Source: an uncultured Acidobacteriota bacterium
GTDB taxonomy: Bacteria; Acidobacteriota; Thermoanaerobaculia; Gp7-AA8
Reading direction: 5' to 3'
Assembly (NCBI GenBank): GCA_946887105.1
Contig: CAMPKJ010000009.1
Span: 1-47,375 of the forward strand
Length of the DNA: 47,375 bases
This document shows, one piece after another, positions 1 through 8,233 of this stretch; position 1 is the stretch's first letter; each line of letters opens with the position of its first letter. Made by a program: the position numbers and the translations under genes. The notes under the pieces were generated by a model. That model was given only the letters and a program-made list of their open reading frames with translations, did not search any database and was not told the DNA's origin.

Positions 1-7
1 GTCTTAC

Positions 8-85
8 AGTCGCAAAGTCTCAAAGTCTCAAAGAGCCGAGCGGTCCTCCTCTTTGAGACTTTGCCACTTTGAGACTTTGCGACTT
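8..85. repeat. Palindrome of iterated AAGTCTC words after moxR
   Basis: Two arms made of repeats of the word AAAGTCTC (left, about 9-34) and its complement (right, about 49-85) flank a short CCGAGCGGTCCT centre. The complement of the right arm matches the left arm apart from an extra internal copy of about 8 nt. The element ends one base before the moxR stop codon (87-89, minus strand). No U-run follows, so it is not a textbook terminator. It is the first of several stop-adjacent palindromes of different sequence in this window. Confidence 0.8.
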
Positions 86-86
86 C

Positions 87-1061
87 TCACGGCACCGCCA
101 CGCTGGCCAGCACCTGATCGATGATGCGGTCGCTGGTCACCTGCTCGGCCGCGGCTTCGTAGCTGAGCACGAGCCGGTGGCGCAGGACGTCGTGGGCGAT
201 CGCTTTGACGTCCTCGGGCACGACGTAATCGCGACCTTCGATGAAGGCGTGCGCCTTGGCGACGTGCGCGAGCGCGAGCGTCGCGCGCGGCGATGCGCCG
301 AATGCGATCTGCGACGCCAGTCCCGGCATCCGGAACTCGGCCGGCTTGCGCGTGGCGGTCACGAGCTGGACGATGTAGCGGCCGATGCGCTCATCGGTGT
401 GCACGCGCGCCGCGAGCTGCCCGATGGCGTGAATGTCGTTCGTGCCGAGGATGCGCTGGATGCTGATCTGCTCGCGGGTCGGATCGAGGTACAGCGCGAG
501 CATGCGCAGCTCCTCCTCGGCACGCGGATAGTCGACCCGCAGTTTCATCACGAACCGGTCCACCTGCGCCTCGGGCAGCGCGTACGTTCCCTCGTGCTCG
601 ATCGGATTCTGCGTGGCGATGACCACGAACGGATCGGGCAGCGCGTAGGTCGTGTCGCCGATCGTGACCTGCCGTTCCTGCATCGCCTCGAGCAACGCGC
701 TCTGTACTTTCGCGGGCGCGCGGTTGATCTCGTCGGCGAGCACGAGATTCGCGAAGATCGGCCCGAGGCGCGGATTGAAGGTGCGGCCGGCAGGATCGAA
801 GATCTGCGTGCCGGTGATGTCGGCGGGCAGCAGATCGGGCGTGAACTGGATGCGCTTGAACGTCCCATCGATCGCGGCGGCCAGCGTTTTGACGAGCAGC
901 GTCTTGGCCAGACCGGGCAATCCTTCGATGAGCACGTGTCCGCGGATGAGGAGGGCGATCACGAGCCGGTTCAGCACCGTCTCCTGACCGATCACCACGC
1001 GCCCGATCTCCTTGCGCAGCCGGGCGATGGTCTGGTGTGCGGCTTCGGTGGTCTCTGTCAT
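87..1061 (-). CDS. MoxR-family AAA+ ATPase
   Basis: This 324-residue protein is an AAA+ ATPase of the MoxR group. These usually act as chaperones that help assemble metal or VWA-domain protein complexes, and are often followed by DUF58 and VWA genes. The Walker A motif GLPGLAKT is at residues 47-54 and Walker B (LVLADE) at about 107-112, followed by the sensor region with ATQNPIE. The length is normal for the family. It starts at the ATG complementary to 1061 and is divergent from ksgA, with only 26 bp between the two start codons. Downstream partners would lie left of base 1 and cannot be seen; a palindrome sits directly after its stop. Confidence 0.93.
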   Translation of the reverse strand: MTETTEAAHQTIARLRKEIGRVVIGQETVLNRLVIALLIRGHVLIEGLPGLAKTLLVKTLAAAIDGTFKRIQFTPDLLPADITGTQIFDPAGRTFNPRLGPIFANLVLADEINRAPAKVQSALLEAMQERQVTIGDTTYALPDPFVVIATQNPIEHEGTYALPEAQVDRFVMKLRVDYPRAEEELRMLALYLDPTREQISIQRILGTNDIHAIGQLAARVHTDERIGRYIVQLVTATRKPAEFRMPGLASQIAFGASPRATLALAHVAKAHAFIEGRDYVVPEDVKAIAHDVLRHRLVLSYEAAAEQVTSDRIIDQVLASVAVP

Positions 1062-1087
1062 CGTTTGAAGTCTATCCTTCGCTACAT

Positions 1088-1852
1088 ATGAGTCGCCCGA
1101 AGAAAAAATGGGGCCAGAACTTTCTGCGCAACCGCGGCGCTGTCGAAAAAATTGTCGCGGCCGTCGAGCCGGCGCCGGACGAGGTGGTGGTCGAGATCGG
1201 TCCGGGCGAGGGCGTGCTGACCGCGAAACTGCTCGAGCTGCCGAATCGCGTGATGGCCATCGAGATCGATCCCGATCTCTACGCGCGGCTGCGGGCGAGG
1301 TTCGGCGAGCGGCTGGAACTGCGCAACGAAGACGCGGTCGACGCGCCGCTTCCGGACACGCCGTACCGCGCCGTCGGCAATCTCCCGTACAACGTCGGCA
1401 CGCCGATCCTGCGCCGCGTGATCGCGGATCCGCACTGCCGCCGCGCGGTGTTCATGCTGCAGAAGGAAGTGGCCGATCGCGTGTCGGCGAAACCGGGCAG
1501 CGATCCGTATGGATATCTGACGCTCTACGTACAGGCATATGCGTCCGCGCGGCAGCTGATGACGCTCGATCCGAAATCGTTCCACCCGCCGCCGAAAGTG
1601 CGCAGCGCGGTGGTGGTGCTCGATCCGCGCGATCCCGGACTGGCTTCGCCGCGCGAGCCGGTGCTCGAGCTCGTCAGCACCTCGTTCCGGATGCGCCGCA
1701 AGAAATTGGTCAACAACTTGACCGGGTGGCGGGAGATGACGCGCGAGCAGGTGCTGGAGGCGATGCAGCACGCCGGGATCGATCCGGACGCACGTGCGGA
1801 GACGTTGTCGCTACAGGACTTCGACCGGCTGTATCAGAACAGCCACGCGTAA
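1088..1852 (+). CDS. rsmA: 16S rRNA (adenine1518/1519-N6)-dimethyltransferase KsgA/RsmA
   Basis: The 254-residue protein dimethylates two adjacent adenines near the 3' end of 16S rRNA during 30S subunit maturation. The family-typical N-terminus KKKWGQNFL is followed by the SAM-binding motif VVEIGPGEGVLT and the catalytic NLPYNVGTPIL motif; the small helical C-terminal domain is present. The frame is open upstream to 1037, but the ATG at 1088 begins the conserved sequence MSRPKKKWGQNF and avoids overlap with moxR, so it is chosen. There is no strong Shine-Dalgarno, and the 5' leader must be short. The last 19 bp overlap the convergent DUF5916 gene. Confidence 0.96.
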   Translation: MSRPKKKWGQNFLRNRGAVEKIVAAVEPAPDEVVVEIGPGEGVLTAKLLELPNRVMAIEIDPDLYARLRARFGERLELRNEDAVDAPLPDTPYRAVGNLPYNVGTPILRRVIADPHCRRAVFMLQKEVADRVSAKPGSDPYGYLTLYVQAYASARQLMTLDPKSFHPPPKVRSAVVVLDPRDPGLASPREPVLELVSTSFRMRRKKLVNNLTGWREMTREQVLEAMQHAGIDPDARAETLSLQDFDRLYQNSHA

Positions 1853-3951
1853 CTCAGCTTCACGAACACCGCGCGATCGGTCCTCGTCAGATCCCGCTCC
1901 CCTTCGTAGTTGTCCGAGTATCCCGCCAGGATCACCGTCTGCGCGTTCCAGCGATACGAGAACAACAGCTGCGTGAGCAGCTCGCGCGACTGTTCGGTCA
2001 CGAAATCGACGGTCTGGTACTGCAGCACCGCGCGCACGAAGGAGCGCAGGCTGAAGTGATAGAGCAGGCGTGCCTGCGGCAGATGCACGGTGAAGATCCG
2101 CGCGCCGCTCTCGGTCTCGAACTGCTGCCAGACGTAGTCGAGCTCTCCGCTCAGACGGCGGCCGAGGTTGAGCGTCACGCCGGGATTGACAGTCCAGAAA
2201 TCCGCCGGCTGCGCGTTGTTGAAGTCGATGCTCTCGCCGGAGTTGAGGTCGAGGTACGCCGACACGTCCGGCGTAACTTGCGTGGAGACGAAGAACGAGT
2301 GGCGGAAGTTGTGGTACGTGCGGCCGTCGAAGTACTCCTGATTGGGCGCGAGATTGAAGCTGATCTCGGTCTGCCGCGGCCCCTGATACGTTGCGCCGAG
2401 GTCGGCGCCCCACTCGTTCCAGTCGCCGTCGAACTGGCGGGTCGTGTCGACGCCGGCCTCGAGATAGAGATTGCGGAACCAGCGATCCTCGCCACCGCGG
2501 ATGCGCCGCTGCGCGAATACCTCGCCCTGCCGTACGCCGACCTGGCTGATGAAACCGCTGTCGGCGCGGAACTCCGGCGAGAGCTCCGCGTAATCCGCGC
2601 TCCACTCCCAGTTCTGATCGATGTGGCTGTAGCTCGCGCGCAGCGCGTGCCCGTCGAACGAACCGTGAGGCTGTTCGAGCCCGGACGCAATGGCGTCGGG
2701 GTACGACGTGCGCGAAGCGGAAACCTGCACGCGCACGTTGTCCTGTTCGGTCACGCGCTGGTAGCCATCGGCGGCGAGCACCGTGTTCTCGTAGTCCTCG
2801 CCGCGGCGCGACGCCAGCAATCCGCCGATCGTGGCCGACTGCCCGATTTCGGCGCGATAGCGCGCGAAGCCCGACGTCGACGCGCTGTCGAGGAACGCGA
2901 CGTCCGACGACTCGTCACCAGGGATGAGGATGTTCGTGATCTCGTCGCGTGCGAAGAGCGCTCCGAAGAGATGCGCGCCGCTCTTGCCGGTCAGCTTCAG
3001 ACCGGCGGCCGGATCGGCGATGGTGCGCGTGAACACCAGCGCCAGGCGCGTTTCGAAGAAGTCCGCCGCCTCGACGAAGAACGGCCGCTTCTCCGGAAAG
3101 AACAACGCGAAGCGCGTGTTCACGTCGAGCTGCGCCGCGTCGGCTTCGACCTGCGAGAAATCGGGATTGATCGTGGCCTGCAGCGACGTGCCGGGCGTGA
3201 TCGCCCAACGCGCGGACACTCCTGCATCGAAGGCGTCTTCATTCGTGCCGGTGATGGTCGGCGTCACTTCGATGTTCCGGCCGCTGCTCTTCGTGTCGAA
3301 GCCGCGCAGGTCCTGGAACTGACAAACGAGACAGTTGCGATTCTGGTCTGTCCGGACGCTGCGCAGGCGATGCTGCACGTCGCGCGGCCATTCGCGGATG
3401 GCCAGGAAGCCCCAGGTAAGGCCCAACGCTTGTGCTCCGCGCGACGGGATGCGCAGTTGCTGCAGCGGCACGGCCACTTCGACGACATAGCCATCGGCGG
3501 TGATCCTCCCCGCCGAGTCCCAGATCCCGTCCCACGAGTAATCCTCGGTGGCCTCGACGTCGGAGTTGATCGCGTCGATCTGTACGCCGAGCGGATTGAT
3601 GCGGAACTGATACGCGCGCCGGTCGTCGTTGAAGGGATCGAGGTAGAAGCCGACCAGATCGTCGTCGAGCGCCGCGTCGCGTTCGTGATAGCGCGCGCGG
3701 ATCTGTCCCGGCCGCGGGTCCTTCGCGCGAAACGCGACATAGAGGTTGCGGTCGTCGTAGGTGACCAGCACCTCGGTCGCAACCGGCGCGGCGGTGTTGT
3801 CCGACGGATACCACTCGTACGCGACCGCGATCGGCGTCGCCGCCGCCCACGCCGGCTCGTCGAGCTGCGCATCGATGCGGACCGGCGACGTCGCAGGACG
3901 CACGTCGACCGGAGCGGCGAGCGTGGCCGCCAAAAGAAGCGTTGCAAGCAT
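1834..3951 (-). CDS. DUF5916 outer-membrane protein with CBM9-like N-terminal domain
   Basis: The 705-residue protein has a hydrophobic signal sequence (MLATLLLAATLAAP), then a carbohydrate-binding-family-9-like beta-sandwich (about 20-200), then a long DUF5916 region with alternating beta strands. It ends in the aromatic sequence YAWLF, typical of outer-membrane barrels. Segments such as FFPEKRPFFVEAADFF and INPDFSQVEAD are characteristic of DUF5916 proteins. The cellular role of this family is not established; substrate binding or uptake at the outer membrane is a guess. The ATG has GAGG eight bases upstream, lying partly at the edge of a palindromic repeat that separates this gene from the upstream blaR-like gene on the same strand. 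Confidence 0.88.
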   Translation of the reverse strand: MLATLLLAATLAAPVDVRPATSPVRIDAQLDEPAWAAATPIAVAYEWYPSDNTAAPVATEVLVTYDDRNLYVAFRAKDPRPGQIRARYHERDAALDDDLVGFYLDPFNDDRRAYQFRINPLGVQIDAINSDVEATEDYSWDGIWDSAGRITADGYVVEVAVPLQQLRIPSRGAQALGLTWGFLAIREWPRDVQHRLRSVRTDQNRNCLVCQFQDLRGFDTKSSGRNIEVTPTITGTNEDAFDAGVSARWAITPGTSLQATINPDFSQVEADAAQLDVNTRFALFFPEKRPFFVEAADFFETRLALVFTRTIADPAAGLKLTGKSGAHLFGALFARDEITNILIPGDESSDVAFLDSASTSGFARYRAEIGQSATIGGLLASRRGEDYENTVLAADGYQRVTEQDNVRVQVSASRTSYPDAIASGLEQPHGSFDGHALRASYSHIDQNWEWSADYAELSPEFRADSGFISQVGVRQGEVFAQRRIRGGEDRWFRNLYLEAGVDTTRQFDGDWNEWGADLGATYQGPRQTEISFNLAPNQEYFDGRTYHNFRHSFFVSTQVTPDVSAYLDLNSGESIDFNNAQPADFWTVNPGVTLNLGRRLSGELDYVWQQFETESGARIFTVHLPQARLLYHFSLRSFVRAVLQYQTVDFVTEQSRELLTQLLFSYRWNAQTVILAGYSDNYEGERDLTRTDRAVFVKLSYAWLF

Positions 3952-3962
3952 TGCGTTGTCCT

Positions 3963-4050
3963 CAGTTGTCAGCTGTCAGTTGTCAGTTGTCTGTGAGTTG
4001 TCGCCTGGGCGATGCCGCACAGACAACCGACAACCGAGAACCGACAACCG
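3963..4050. repeat. TTGTC-word palindrome, copy 1
   Basis: The left arm (about 3963-3995) is built of CAGTTGTCAG words, the centre holds GTCGCCTGGGCGATGCCG, and the right arm (about 4018-4050) is built of CCGACAAC words. Aligning the left arm with the complement of the right arm gives six differences in 33 positions. Five of them are transitions that would form G-U pairs in RNA read from the minus strand (the direction of both flanking genes) but A-C mismatches in plus-strand RNA. A second copy lies at 32827-32905. Confidence 0.85.
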
Positions 4051-4065
4051 CGCGCGCAGCGCGCG

Positions 4066-5586
4066 TCACTCTTTCGCGCCGCCGTCGATCAGCATCTGCA
4101 CGATGTCTTCATGTCCGCCGCGGCGTGCGAGGCGGAGCGGGGTGCGCAGTTCGCCGTCTTCCCACGCGCTGGCATTCGCGTCGGCGCCGCGATCGAGGAG
4201 CAGGCGCACCACGTCGCGGTGTCCGTTCCATGCGGCCTGCATCAGCGGGTTCTCATCGCCGGGCACGATCCGATCGCGATCCGCGCCCGCGTCGAGCAGC
4301 ATTTCCACGATGCCGGTCTCGCCCGCCGCCGCCGCGGCGATCAGCGGACTGCCGTCGCCGCGTGCCGGAAGATCCGGATCGGCGTTTTCATCGAGCAGGA
4401 ACGCGACCATCCGCGTCTGTCCCGCGCGCGCCGCTCCGATGAGCGCCGTGCCGTCGCCGGTCACGATCGTGTTCACGTCGACTCCATCCGCGAGCATGCG
4501 CTTCATCTGATCGATGTCCCCACCCTCGGCGACGCGCACCAGCGTCTCGCCAACGTTGCGATCGACGTCGAAATCGAAGTCGACGTCCGGATCGGGATCG
4601 AACGAAGCCTGCGTGACTTCCGCGGCCGCGGCGATCAGCTTCGCCGGTGCAACGCAGACCAGCAACGCGATCAGCAGCGCCAGCACGATGGCGGCGGAGA
4701 CGTCGCCGTGCGGACCGCGGCGCTGTGTGGGATCGAGAATGGCGTCGACGCGTTGCGCGAGCTTGCTGCGCGAGGCCATGCCCAGCGCCGGAACGGTGGT
4801 GAAGCGGCGGAGATTGCGCGCCAGCGACACCAGCTGTCCCGCGTATGCGGCGGGCTCACTCGAGCCGATCACGGCATCATCGCAGGCGCGCTCCGCCTCG
4901 AGGCAGAAGCGGCGCCACGCCGTCCAGACCAGCGGATGCGGCCAGTACAGCGCGCACGCGGCGCGCGCGGCGAGCTGCATCGCCCAATCCTCGCGCCGCA
5001 CGTGCTCGAGCTCGTGACGCAGCGCGCGCGTCAACTCCTCGGCACTCCACTCGCGCGCCGCGTACGGCACCACGATCGTCGAGCGCCGGAAGCCGAACGT
5101 GAGCGGCACGGCCACTTCATTCGACAGCACCACCAGCGCCGAGCGGCGGATGCTTGCCTGCTGCGCGATCTCGTTCATGCGCGCGGTGCCGTCGAGCCAC
5201 ACCTCCGCGCGATTGGCAAGGCGGCGCAGCCGGGCCACACCGAACGCGAGCCACAGGAGCAGGAACGCGGCGATCGACACGTAGACGCGCAGCGCGATGG
5301 CCGGCCAGTTCACGACCGTCACCGACGCGCGCACGCCGGACGTCTGAATCGCAGCGATCGGCTCCGCCCGCGGAATCTCGGGCGTCTGCGCGGCCGGAAT
5401 CGCAGCAGCCGGCACCGGGATCGCCACCGCGGGCGCAGCGGTCTGCACGGCGGGAAGCAGCAGGAGGAAGACGAACAACGCGGCCAGGATCAGATGGCGC
5501 AACGAAGCGCGGGAACGGCGCGCGGCCATCACCAGCAGCAGCGCAAGGAACATCGCCACGGTCGACTTCACCAGCAGAGCAGTCAT
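4066..5586 (-). CDS. BlaR1/MecR1-like M56 membrane peptidase fused to ankyrin repeats
   Basis: The 506-residue protein belongs to peptidase family M56, membrane zinc proteases that sense an external signal and cause cleavage of a BlaI-type repressor. Transmembrane segments are near residues 5-20, 30-46 and 98-118. The zinc motif HELEH is at 191-195 with a CLEAERACDD segment at about 228-237, and another membrane segment lies at about 298-322. The C-terminus (about 350-506) is not a penicillin-binding sensor domain but four to five ankyrin repeats (for example GDGTALIGAARAGQTRMVAFLL). From the usual BlaR topology these would lie outside the cytoplasmic membrane, suggesting a protein ligand. 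Its ATG overlaps the blaI stop as ATGA (5583-5586), so translation is probably coupled. Confidence 0.9.
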   Translation of the reverse strand: MTALLVKSTVAMFLALLLVMAARRSRASLRHLILAALFVFLLLLPAVQTAAPAVAIPVPAAAIPAAQTPEIPRAEPIAAIQTSGVRASVTVVNWPAIALRVYVSIAAFLLLWLAFGVARLRRLANRAEVWLDGTARMNEIAQQASIRRSALVVLSNEVAVPLTFGFRRSTIVVPYAAREWSAEELTRALRHELEHVRREDWAMQLAARAACALYWPHPLVWTAWRRFCLEAERACDDAVIGSSEPAAYAGQLVSLARNLRRFTTVPALGMASRSKLAQRVDAILDPTQRRGPHGDVSAAIVLALLIALLVCVAPAKLIAAAAEVTQASFDPDPDVDFDFDVDRNVGETLVRVAEGGDIDQMKRMLADGVDVNTIVTGDGTALIGAARAGQTRMVAFLLDENADPDLPARGDGSPLIAAAAAGETGIVEMLLDAGADRDRIVPGDENPLMQAAWNGHRDVVRLLLDRGADANASAWEDGELRTPLRLARRGGHEDIVQMLIDGGAKE

Positions 5587-5966
5587 GACTTCCTCCGTTC
5601 CATGCGCACGCGCTCGATCTCTTTCGACAGCTCGTCGAGCTCGTCGTCACTCCAGCGTTCTTCCTTCAGCAGCGCCGTCACCGCCTGCTCCTTCGAGCCC
5701 TCGAAGAACACATCCACCAGCCGCCGCAGCGCCGACTTGCGCGCCGTGCGCCGCGGCTGCGTCGGCGAATAGACGTAGCGCAGGCCCTTCTCTTTGTGTT
5801 TGACGGCGCCCTTGGCCTCGAGTTTGGTCAGCATCGCCCGGACCGCCGAATAGCTCGGCGGATCCGACAACCGCTCCCGGATCTCCTCGGCCGAAGCCTC
5901 CTCGCCGATGGCGAAGATCACCTCGAGGATCTCCCGCTCTCTTCTCGACAACGTCCGTCCGGTCAT
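5583..5966 (-). CDS. BlaI/MecI/CopY-family transcriptional repressor
   Basis: The 127-residue winged-helix repressor contains the family pattern LSRREREILEVIFAIGEEAS at the N-terminus, a recognition helix around SYSAVRAMLTKLEAKGAV, and a C-terminal dimerisation helix. Members bind TACA/TGTA-type dyads and are inactivated by proteolysis triggered by the partner M56 peptidase. Here the peptidase gene follows with a 4-nt overlap. The ATG is preceded by GGAGG seven bases upstream. Its own promoter carries a matching dyad, so the pair is very likely autoregulated. Confidence 0.93.
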   Translation of the reverse strand: MTGRTLSRREREILEVIFAIGEEASAEEIRERLSDPPSYSAVRAMLTKLEAKGAVKHKEKGLRYVYSPTQPRRTARKSALRRLVDVFFEGSKEQAVTALLKEERWSDDELDELSKEIERVRMERRKS

Positions 5967-5982
5967 GCCCGAGCCTCCGATG

Positions 5983-6023
5983 TGCTACGGACATAACATA
6001 GTGCTACGTTTGTAGCATGTCAA
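5983..6023 (-). promoter_or_regulatory. blaI-like promoter with operator in the spacer
   Basis: Reading the minus strand, TTGACA (6023-6018) and TATGTT (6000-5995) are separated by exactly 17 nt, a strong sigma-70 promoter. The spacer is filled by the perfect dyad TGCTACAAACGTAGCA (complement of 6002-6017). A further half-site, TGCTAC on the plus strand at 5983-5988 (GTAGCA on the minus strand), lies just downstream of the -10 box. The dyad resembles BlaI-family operators with GTAGCA half-sites. Repressor bound here would block RNA polymerase directly. Confidence 0.85.
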
Positions 6024-6025
6024 GA

Positions 6026-6094
6026 GAGTTCCTCGGGTTCCTCGGAGTCATGCCCACCCGAGGAACTCCGAGGAACCGAGGAACTCCGAGGAAC
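6026..6094. repeat. TTCCTCGG-word palindrome, copy A
   Basis: The left arm holds two TTCCTCGG words (6028-6046) and the right arm (6058-6094) holds four complementary CCGAGGAAC words; the centre is AGTCATGCCCA. It ends three bases before the multicopper oxidase stop codon (6098-6100, minus strand). Related copies lie at 9317, 27734 and 31427. Confidence 0.85.
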
Positions 6095-6097
6095 GGC

Positions 6098-8191
6098 CTA
6101 GTGCCCGGCGTGTGCGGCCGTTGCCGGCAGCGGGCAGGGCTTGAGCGCGGGCAGGAACTGGCCGAACGTGCACTCCTTCTGCGTCGCGGAGGTGACGCTG
6201 TAGGAGTCCGTCTGATTGGGACAGACCGTCTGCACGGAGAGCATCATGCCGCGGTCCTCATGGCCGAGGAAATGGCAGTGCAGGACGTAGAGCCCGGTGT
6301 AATCCTCGTAGCGCTGGCGAATCACCAGCTCCCCTTTCGGATTGTCGGGCTGCGTCGGATTCTGATTGCTGGGGATGGTGATGCTGTCCATCCAGATCGG
6401 TTCCGGATAGGTGATGGTGTTGCCGTTCGCGTCGGCGGTGCTCACCACCTGGAACGGATTGGTGTGGATGTGAAAGACGTGGAACGGCGACGGGCGCTTG
6501 AGGTTCTGCGAGATGTGCCACTCCTCGCCGCCGTCCGGATCGAGCGGCGCCGTGAACGCCGCGCAGCGATCGTCGAACTGCATCATCTTGTCGCCGTTCA
6601 GCCCTTTCACGCGGATGCCGAACTGGCCGTCCGGCGCGGGATTCTTCTGCTGATTGCCTTCGTCGTCGAGGATCTGGAACTGCACGGTCTGCGTGGGACG
6701 GTTGGGCACGATCGGCCGCAGATCGTGCGGGAGTTGCGGCCACACGCTCTCGCTCGGGAAGCTCATCGCGCAGTCCATCCCGGCCGGACAATCGATGACG
6801 TTCACCGAGAGCAGCGCCGGTTGCGTCGCCGCGGGGGCGACGGCGTCGAGTGCCTGCCGAGCCAGGCTGCGCTCCACGCGCCGTCCGCGGCGTCCGTCTT
6901 CGACCGGCGCCGTGCCCTGTTCCTGAATCGCGCCGAACACTTCGTACGGCACGAAGAACTCGCCGATCGCGTCCGGCGCCTTCACCAGGAAGTCGCCGCG
7001 ATTGCCGGGTGAAGTCTGGAAGACGAGATCGCCCGGCTGGCCATCGCACGGCGTGGCGTCGAGCAGCGGCTGGCACTGGTAGTTCTTCGGGCTGAACTGC
7101 ACTCCGTCCATGGCGATCTGCCGCGCTTCGATCTTCGCCGCCGGAGCGTTGGAGACGCCGTCGAAGTCGATGCTGAACTGCGCGACCGCGTCGATGTTCG
7201 CGTTGACCAGGCGCCAGCGCTGGATCTCGCCGCGATACATCGTCACCTGCGGCACGAGCTGTCCGTTGATGAGCGGGATCGGCGTGAAGGTCTCACCGGG
7301 AGGCACGATGAAGTTGAGGTCGTGTACCTGCTGGATGACCATCAGCTTCTCGCGCAGCGGCTGCTTGAACTGGGAGCGCAGCCAGCTGTCGAACGGTCCT
7401 TCGATGATCAGCGCGCCGGCCATGCCGTTCCCGACCTGCTCGGCCGTCGATCCATGTTTGTGCGGGTGATACCAGTGCGTTCCCTCGGACTGGCTGGCCG
7501 TGAGCGGATCGAGCGCGTACTGGAACTCGCCCGAGATCTCGTTGCCGCCGTGCATCACGCTTCCGGGCGGCGTCCCGGCCGGCGTCAGTTGCAGGAGCAC
7601 CCAATCCTGCGGCCGCTGCGGCGAAACGTGCGTGCCGTGGAAGTGCAGGTTGGTGGTGTTGTCGCCGTGGAAGCAGTTCATGCCATTCGGCGGCGTGGTC
7701 ATCGAGCAGCACTGCGGCCACTGGGTCTTGTCGGGATTCGTGCAATCGCAGTTGCCCTCTTTCCAGACGCATTGCTCGTTGGACGCGGGCAGGTTGTTCT
7801 TGAGCAGCACGCGAATGCTGTCGCCCGGCGTCGTATCGGTGGCGCGATTCACGTGCAGCGTCGGGCCGGGGAACTTCGGCAGGTTGCTGACCGGATCGCG
7901 GTACAGGCGCAGATTGAAGATCTTCTCCGAACAGGTCCAGACGTTGTTGTTCTTGACGTAGACCGGAACCGTCTGCGGCGCGCGCGTGACGTCGAACGTC
8001 GTGCTCAGGACGTGCGTGTCTTTGTCGGCGACGATCTCGGTCGGCGGCTCGAGCTCTTCGCCCGAGCCCGGACATCCGGGGATGACGGCATTCTGACCGA
8101 CGACGGTGCGGTGACGAAGCGGTTGGGCGAGAACGGAAGTAGCGGCGAAGACGGCGAGAATGACTACGAGCAGCCTGGAACGTGCGTTCAC
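6098..8191 (-). CDS. Secreted multicopper oxidase
   Basis: The 697-residue exported oxidase has a signal peptide (residues 1-22, ending VLAQ). All four copper-binding motifs are present: HFHGTH (183-188), HWYHPHKHG (239-247), HVFHIHTNPFQ (571-581) and HCHFLGHEDRGMM (638-650). The last contains the type-1 Cys and an axial Met. Such enzymes oxidise metals or phenolics with reduction of O2 to water. The protein is longer than usual because of Cys-rich insertions around 141-173 (CVWKEGNCDC and CC). It starts with a good Shine-Dalgarno (AGGAG) 42 bp after the ABC binding-protein gene, so it may be co-transcribed with that transporter. The substrate cannot be read from the sequence. Confidence 0.93.
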   Translation of the reverse strand: MNARSRLLVVILAVFAATSVLAQPLRHRTVVGQNAVIPGCPGSGEELEPPTEIVADKDTHVLSTTFDVTRAPQTVPVYVKNNNVWTCSEKIFNLRLYRDPVSNLPKFPGPTLHVNRATDTTPGDSIRVLLKNNLPASNEQCVWKEGNCDCTNPDKTQWPQCCSMTTPPNGMNCFHGDNTTNLHFHGTHVSPQRPQDWVLLQLTPAGTPPGSVMHGGNEISGEFQYALDPLTASQSEGTHWYHPHKHGSTAEQVGNGMAGALIIEGPFDSWLRSQFKQPLREKLMVIQQVHDLNFIVPPGETFTPIPLINGQLVPQVTMYRGEIQRWRLVNANIDAVAQFSIDFDGVSNAPAAKIEARQIAMDGVQFSPKNYQCQPLLDATPCDGQPGDLVFQTSPGNRGDFLVKAPDAIGEFFVPYEVFGAIQEQGTAPVEDGRRGRRVERSLARQALDAVAPAATQPALLSVNVIDCPAGMDCAMSFPSESVWPQLPHDLRPIVPNRPTQTVQFQILDDEGNQQKNPAPDGQFGIRVKGLNGDKMMQFDDRCAAFTAPLDPDGGEEWHISQNLKRPSPFHVFHIHTNPFQVVSTADANGNTITYPEPIWMDSITIPSNQNPTQPDNPKGELVIRQRYEDYTGLYVLHCHFLGHEDRGMMLSVQTVCPNQTDSYSVTSATQKECTFGQFLPALKPCPLPATAAHAGH

Positions 8192-8233
8192 GGTTGTCTC
8201 CTCTCTCGGTTTGGATGGGGAGATGGAATGGTA

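Noticed and set aside
3963..4050. TTGTC palindrome as an intrinsic terminator
   Set aside because: Neither strand has a U-tract after the stem, and the stem is interrupted and built of tandem words, so it was called a repeat.
69..5772. Long plus-strand open frames (69-1091, 1108-3996, 4012-5772)
   Set aside because: They run antisense or out of frame to clear genes (moxR, ksgA/DUF5916, the M56 gene), are Arg/Ala-rich without domain patterns, and are typical GC-rich shadows.
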